A DNA stretch of 64,000 nt from NCBI RefSeq assembly GCF_027580225.2, contig NC_073356.2:7164501-7228500 (forward strand), in the 5' to 3' direction. Source of the stretch: Misgurnus anguillicaudatus (Eukaryota > Chordata > Actinopteri > Cypriniformes > Cobitidae). Position 1 is the stretch's first letter; every line of letters starts with the position of its first letter. A program made the translations under genes and the position numbers. This document shows, piece after piece, positions 58,530-64,000 of the stretch. The notes beneath the pieces were generated by a model. That model saw only the letters and a list, made by a program, of their open reading frames with translations. It was not told the origin of the DNA and made no database searches.

Positions 58530-59740
58530 TGCATCCCAATTTAAAGGCTGAATCCTTCAAAGGACACAGACTACTCTCGGTCATGGCCAAGATGACTTCT
58601 CCTGAGCTTCCTGTGTCTCTTGATCCCGCCAAGATAGCATTTCCAAGTTTCCAATGCTTATTGATCCAGCCAGGATGGCCACTCCAGAGCCTCCTGGGCT
58701 GTGTTCCAGTGCGTTATTTATGACCTTCCCTCGCTAACTTTCCTCAGTCTCGTTTACATGGATGTACGTCATTGCTTACGTTGTACGAGTACCCACTACT
58801 GGTGTAACACTTGAAGGGTCTGTCCATGGGTGCGTTCCACTCCAGTTTTAGACACGCACTCGCAAACTTCCCTAAACACTTCCCCTTGGGGGAATCCCTG
58901 TCGCCATTTTGAAGTGCGTTCCACTTTGTCAAGTGGACGAGGGATGTTTGTATGGACAGACCCTCGCTCCCTTTATTTTGACAGAGGGAGTGAGTCTACT
59001 TCATATGTACACTTCAAGCAGCTCCATATCCCACAATGCATCACAATTGTGACGTCACTTCAGCAACTTGCGCTTTGCACATGGAGGGGGTGGTCTCCAC
59101 TTTCCATGTGATCAAGGGCTTAGGGCGATCCATTTGAACCTCCTTCAAGTGTTTCAGCAGTAGTGGGCACTCGTACAACGTAAGCAATGAAGTACATCTG
59201 AGTGAACAAGACTGAGGGAAGTTAGTGAGGGAAGGTCATAAAAAACGAACTGGAACGCAGGGCAGATAAACTTCCCTTGTCCACTTGACGAAGTGAAACA
59301 CACTTCAAAATGGGGACAGGGATTCCTCCGAGGGGAAGTGTTTAGGGAAGTTTGCGAGTGTGTGTCTAAAACAGTGGAGTAGAACGCAGCCCTGGACTCT
59401 CTGCCCCAACCAAGATGACCGTTCCTGAACTCCCTGTGTTCCCTGTGCAAGCTAAAGTCGCTGTACTCTAGTCCCTGGTTCTTCCCTGGTTCCTGTTGTC
59501 AACGGCACCACTCTGGTTTTCAGCTCCGCCCAGGCTCCTGTGTCCACTGGCACTGCCCTGGTCTCCAGTTCCTCCTCGGTTCCTTGTCTCTGGTCAGTTG
59601 TTAAATGTTTGGTGGTTGAACATATGTCTCTGTTGATTTCTTTTGTTCCTTTTATCTTGTTTTATTTTATTAAATCACTGCATTTGCATCCGCTTCACTT
59701 GACTCATCATTACAAGATCATACAAAAACATATAGTCGCT
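58530..59740 (+). repeat. Decayed LTR-retroelement sequence split by a foldback element
   Basis: 58560-58695 and 59394-59580 share repeated phrases (GGCCAAGATGAC, GATCC(C/A)GCCA, CTCCTGGGCT, TCCTGTGTCC). They continue into a T-rich end with TTTTATTAAATCACTGCATT and TGCATCCGCTTCACTTG, which looks like the poly(A) region of a Gypsy/ERV LTR. No gene can be read. Confidence 0.4.
58696..59393. mobile_element. Foldback element with GGGCTG(T/C)GTTC ends
   Basis: GGGCTGTGTTCCAGTGCG and GAACGCAGCCC are inverted ends. Pairs such as GACCTTCCCTCGCTAAC with GTTAGTGAGGGAAGGTC and AACTTCCCTAAACACTTCCC with its inverse show at least two nested palindromic units, so one such element probably inserted in another. 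Confidence 0.6.
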
Positions 59741-62089
59741 GTCTGATGAAAACCACGTATGTCCATTTTGCTGATTTTAGGAATGGATTGAATGTCCATG
59801 TTCATTTCCGTATAAAGTATGCTTTACATATCTAAATGGCCAATGAAAAGTTGTGAAATCATGTCATCTGATTTTCATGTATATCCATTTGGTGTCAAAG
59901 CTGTCAATCACGCCGCGTATCTCCCGCCCTGTGAAGCATCTCGCCGGTCTCGTGAAGTTTCATCGAAGCGCAGCACTGGATAGCCGAATAAACATAGCCT
60001 GGTGACACAATGACTTTCCTTCATCGAGGTAAACGTTTCCCCCTGACGCCAGACATACGTCTAGGAGTGACAAAATTACAGTAGGACTGTGCAAACAAAG
60101 TCTCTGCCTAGCATTACCATGTCAGTGTATTGATTCATTGTCCCTTCATAGTTTGCAAGAGACATTTAATAAATTTATAATTAATATTAAATCAACTAAG
60201 CGTATTTAATAAACTAAGACGTAGGCCAGTGGTGTAGTGCAGGGTATACGCAGGTATACTGAGTATACCCAACTCTTTATTTGATGGCATGGGGTATACC
60301 CACTTCTACTGGGGGCATACATTAAGAGTATACCCACTTCTACTGGGGGCATAAATTAAGAGTATACCCACTTCTCCAGACACCACTACACCACTGACGT
60401 AGGCTATTTAATAAACTGAGCGTATTCATCTGTCAATATGAAACGCGACTTGGCCATTCTAATTAATGATCGGACGAACGCGTATCGACCACCGTTACTG
60501 TAAAATGTGCACGCATGTCAATTTAAACTCAATTTTGTTCAAATGTGGATTATATCATTACACTGGCAAGAATATGGTTACATGTAAAGATGCCGTATCA
60601 AGTATGACAACGCTACATTCAACTGCTTTTGAAATACGGTGTTTTTTTCACTTTCTGAAAAGTAACTGTTTTGGACATACGTGAGTTTCATCGGGCAGTG
60701 ACGATATACATTTTGGTTGTACAAATTCATATGAATCAGCCATCAAATGCATACGAATTGCCATTGTGTTGAATTGAACAAAACGCCTGTTCCAAACTCA
60801 TGCCTTTTGTTAGGTGTTGCTATGTCGGGAGGGCCAAGATGCTTAAATGTCCGCATTGCCATTTTTAAATGTCTTTCAACAGCTGCTCATCCCTCTTGAA
60901 ATGGCTATAAATGCTCACATTTTCTATACTACAGGGCATGTGTCATTTCCACCAGGTACATTTTGAACATTAACAATGCCATCAAACTATGCAGATAGTT
61001 ATAAATCAGGTGACTGCCACATGACAAAATAAATGTGTCATAATTTCAGACCAGACCAAATTCATACTGGGTGGTGTACTGGTTTAGAATCTGTGCTCAT
61101 AACTGATGGAGCTGATTGAGCAAGTTTCATTTATGAGATTTCTATCCTCCCACAATAGATGATAAGCTGTGATGGATCAAATCTTATCTGAGCTCTACAA
61201 CCCTTACCATGAAAAAAACAACAAACCCCACTTTCTGTTACAGAATCCTCATAGACACGGTTTGCCCATCTTATTGTTTTATGTATTTATCATTAGACAT
61301 GAGTTACTATGCTGTTTCTTCTTTTGATTGCAATCCCTTGTAAACCATATTTAGAAATCTGATCACATCTTTGTATGGCAAATACATTACAATGCATTAT
61401 GATATTATAACTAGATAACTGATATTGCGACAAATGTCTCTTAGGCAGATCATCTGTGGGCTTACTCGCCGTCTTCCTCACATGGATTCTTTTGTCCAGC
61501 ACAGAACTGCACTTGTTACACGGGAAGGACCGTATACAAGTGCACATAAAACTATTAAACAATGAATATAAAAACAAGGATATATAAGGGTTATTAAATA
61601 TAGCTTTGATATTTTGATATATATTGAAGTGTGGTATTATTATATATATGACTCAATCTCAAAGGCACAGCTTTAAACATCTGAATTAATAAATCAATTG
61701 AGTCTATAGGCAGTTCACACTTCCTGATGTGAAAATGTGTCATGAATGAGCACATCCATTCATTTCAGACAATGAACCACATGACAAATTGGTCACTTTA
61801 TGTTAACATTAAAAAGATTTTAATAAAGTACTTATTTTTTGTTGTATGAGGTACATTTGATTTGCATATTATACATACATGATTTGCAATACTTGTTACC
61901 ACACTGCCTCAGTAGGCAGCTATTTAAAGACGTATTAGAAATGATAGTTAAGATTGTAATTTCTTTTGGCCTGGATTACTACTACGATTACTCATAAAAT
62001 GTATAATAAAAGTCACAGTATAATCTGTCAAAACTAAATACAATTGTACTTTTTAAGACATGGACAGTGAATGATTTAAATGTAGGCCT
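59741..62089. other. Intergenic sequence without host exons
   Basis: Contains the small hAT element described separately. An ATG with a GTAAAC donor at about 60010-60033 (MTFLHR) is isolated and not supported as an exon. Confidence 0.4.
60227..60396. mobile_element. 170-base hAT MITE
   Basis: CAGTGGTGTAGTG and CACTACACCACTG ends, exact 8-base duplication ACGTAGGC (60219-60226, 60397-60404). The interior contains two near copies of AGTATACCCACTTCTACTGG and a third worn one. Confidence 0.92.
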
Positions 62090-62098
62090 ACCTGAACC

Positions 62099-63004
62099 TA
62101 GCCTGGGTGCCAGCCGATCTTAGCCACGCCCACAAGAGTTTGAAAACGGGAAGATCGGTCTGGCGTTTTTCCGTTGAGGAGCTGCTATGCTAGGACTAGA
62201 GCTGGTCGAACCAATCAAATTGTCAGGGCGGGCTTTATACGATGATGGACAGATAATCAACAGTAACGTAATGAACCACGTCACCAAAGAGCGCGTGTGT
62301 TGAATGGCTGCCGCTGTAGAGTTCAGCTGTGTGGATTCTGACATGGAGTCTGTTCTAAAAGATATCGACAGAGCATTGATTTCAAAAGAGGAACAGAGAA
62401 ACGCGAGCAGGGCATTTGTTGATGTTTTTGCTGTCCTTCCCACGGGATTCGGCAAAAGTTGTTCGCAACTGAAATGGGTAACGTTATCACGGCGATGCAA
62501 CTCGGCGTGCACGACGAGATGGATATAATTAGCGGTCGTTGCCAGCTTCTTTTCGGAAGCCCGGAATCATGGTTGCTGAATAAGTGTAAAGGAACATGCT
62601 AGGCTCCAATATTTTCAAGCCAACGTAATGGGTATCGTCGTGGATGAAGTTCACCTAACGTACAAATGGTAAGAGATAGTCTTACTCTATGACTTAGTAA
62701 ATACTTCATGTTGTGATATAAACGAAATGTTGTAAACATAGTAGGTGTTGATGTACATTCGCTAACTCAGACTTAGTATAATCACAATGTTAGTGTCATT
62801 GTAGCGAAATAACTAGCAGTTCGGTCAGGCTGCAAGGACGTCATTTCAACATACATCACACACTCCGTTGCTCTGATTGGTCGTAGGTCTATCCAATTGA
62901 GTGCAGAGGCATTTTTCGGTTGAGACACGCCTCATAATTATAGCCAAATGGAGCGGTATCAGACTCAAATTCTGACTAGAATTGAGTATGACAACGTCAG
63001 GCTA
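62099..63004 (+). mobile_element. Remnant transposon carrying RecQ-like helicase pieces
   Basis: Inverted ends TAGCCTG and CAGGCTA with an exact 9-base flank duplication ACCTGAACC (62090-62098, 63005-63013). The inside holds fragments of a RecQ-type helicase gene. Only the short ends are inverted; the subterminal sequences differ. The superfamily is not settled: a 9-base duplication would fit Mutator- or Merlin-like elements. Confidence 0.65.
62304..62670 (+). pseudogene. RecQ-like helicase fragment (Walker A and DEVH box)
   Basis: From ATG at 62304: MAAAVEFSCVDSDMESVLKD, then KEEQRNASRAFVDVFAVLPT and GFGKS, which is helicase motif I (Walker A) preceded by the Q-rich start typical of RecQ proteins. 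The frame breaks after QLKW, possibly at a GTAACG donor. Then FGSPESWLL (62556-62585) and NVMGIVVDEVHLTYKW (62623-62670) follow in other frames; the latter is motif II, of the DEVH form. Between motifs I and II normal helicases have over 70 residues; most of that is deleted. Motifs III to VI are absent. Not a functional gene. Confidence 0.75.
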
Positions 63005-63311
63005 ACCTGAACCCACTGTGTTTAGGAATTGTTTCTCTGTATCCATCAAAAACAAATCTATACAATTATTAAATGTTTTCTGAAGTAAAGCAATGGGTTT
63101 TTGTAAGGAAACTGTATTTTTAATGGATGGATGGAAGTGCTTTTTAAAGCTTTAACAATGGAGCACTATCCAATGCCATTGTAAAGCTGAACAGGGCCAG
63201 GATATTATTTAATATAACTCAGACTGTTTGGCTATATATACCGAAGATGGCTTCAGGGTGAGTAAAATATGGGCCAATTTTCATTTTGGGGGAACAAGTG
63301 GATGAACGTTT

Positions 63312-63440
63312 TGGGGTGGTTTCCTGGACAGGGATTAGCTTATGCCAGGACTAGGCCTTGGTTTATTTATGAAATATAACTAGTTTTAAGAAACATGCCT
63401 TACTAAAAACATAACTTTGTGTGTGCCTACCATTATTTAT
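63312..63440. repeat. Repeat family B, copy 3 (partial)
   Basis: GGTGGTTTCCTGGACAGGG, GCCAGGACTAGGCCTTGG and AAGAAACATGCCTTA match the left half of family B; the right half is missing. Sequence of the TTAA-type MITE end (AAACAACATGAGGATGAG, 63490-63510) follows. Confidence 0.6.
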
Positions 63441-63734
63441 CAAAATATCTTTTGTGTTCATCAGAAAATAGAAATTCATAGAGATTTAAAACAACATGAG
63501 GATGAGAAAATCTTTAGGTGAAAAACCCTTTAAGCCTCGCCGTGAAACGGGGGTAAAAGTCTTTAAAGATTTTTAATGCTAAATTCAGTTGAATGTTCAG
63601 TTCAATTCAATAATTTTCCTAAAAAGTTATTTGGTGCAAATCTTGCGCTATTGGTTTAGGGTTCGAAGTGCAACAGCTGCTGTAAATTGAGTGCATTTGA
63701 GATGGAGCTTAATCACAAGCACTGAAAGTTTTGA

Positions 63735-64000
63735 TTCACTTCAACTTGTTATGAACTCTGTCTGTGTACCCTGTCTTGTACTCTTATTTTGAAGTCATGT
63801 CTGTGTCATCCATGTCTGTAGTTCTTTGTAGTTCTTTTGTTCATTGGTCAGTGTGATGATTGTTCCCCAGGTGTGTCTTGTTTTCCCTGATTACTCTGTG
63901 TATTTAAGCCTAGTGTTTCCAGTGTCTGATGTCGATCGTTGCTCAATGTTATGGTGTCTTTTCGGGTTCCTGTCTCGTTGGATTACCTGCTATGTTTTTG
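63735..64000 (+). mobile_element. LTR-like sequence cut by the window end
   Basis: Has a TATTTAAG promoter element at 63901-63908 preceded by CCTGATTACTCTGTG and followed by a T- and G-rich leader, the layout of the solo LTR at 23611. The left boundary is not certain, and the right end is beyond the window. Confidence 0.5.

Noticed and set aside
59995..60035. ATG followed by a GTAAAC donor (MTFLHR), possible first exon
   Set aside because: Too short, with no matching downstream exon and no promoter-like composition beyond a few CpGs.
20400..64000. Search by eye for ythdf2, oprd1 or epb41 exons expected from mammalian synteny
   Set aside because: No open frame with YTH, GPCR or FERM motifs was found; only transposon-derived proteins are recognisable.

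Overview
The window looks like a teleost nuclear genome, most probably a cyprinid-like fish. The base composition is AT-rich, genes are split by short introns with GT-AG borders, and the repeats (HE1/DANA-type tRNA-SINEs, Tc1, hAT, PIF/Harbinger and TTAA-target MITEs, L2 LINEs, LTRs with TATTTAAG promoters) are those of such genomes. No database search was possible; family names rest on recognised protein motifs, terminal repeats and target-site duplications (TSDs) read by eye.

Only two host genes can be supported, both on the + strand. The last coding exon of a RAB GTPase, best called rab42, is at 625-1051; its 5' part lies outside the window. A complete gmeb1 (glucocorticoid modulatory element binding protein 1, a SAND-domain transcription regulator) has nine coding exons from 10588 to 19889. 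They join in frame with no internal stop to 592 codons. RAB42 and GMEB1 are also neighbours on human 1p35, so the order supports both calls. A CpG-rich block at about 6290-6790 is the likely gmeb1 promoter and non-coding first exon.

The gmeb1 introns are loaded with small DNA transposons whose ends and TSDs can be read exactly: hAT 12295-13213, Harbinger MITE 14428-14767 splitting a SINE, Tc1 remnant 17465-18000 and Harbinger MITE 18347-18602.

From about 20.4 kb to the end I find no host exon. This 43 kb is a mosaic of nested mobile elements. The main blocks are: a hAT MITE (21382-21870) and a solo LTR (23611-24084); a TTAA-target MITE (24508-25111); a hAT element holding a Harbinger element (27078-28304); a long hairpin (28708-29927); a four-layer nest (30195-34368); two almost perfect 0.7-kb hairpins (34989-35730, 39934-40659); an L2 LINE (41786-47340) broken by a hAT MITE and by a 2.7-kb LTR-like element with tandem repeats; a 1.6-kb TTAA element (49226-50809); a Tc1 pseudogene (55168-56588); and a transposon remnant carrying pieces of a RecQ-like DEVH helicase (62099-63004).

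Two observations deserve most attention. First, the hairpin element at 30953-31675 differs from its sister at 39934-40659 by about 35 A-to-G changes, all on the same strand and in both arms, which looks like adenosine deamination of a double-stranded hairpin fixed in DNA. Second, the tandem repeats of the 2.7-kb LTR-like element repeatedly spell the 5' end of U1 snRNA on the + strand, and hence consensus 5' splice sites on the - strand.
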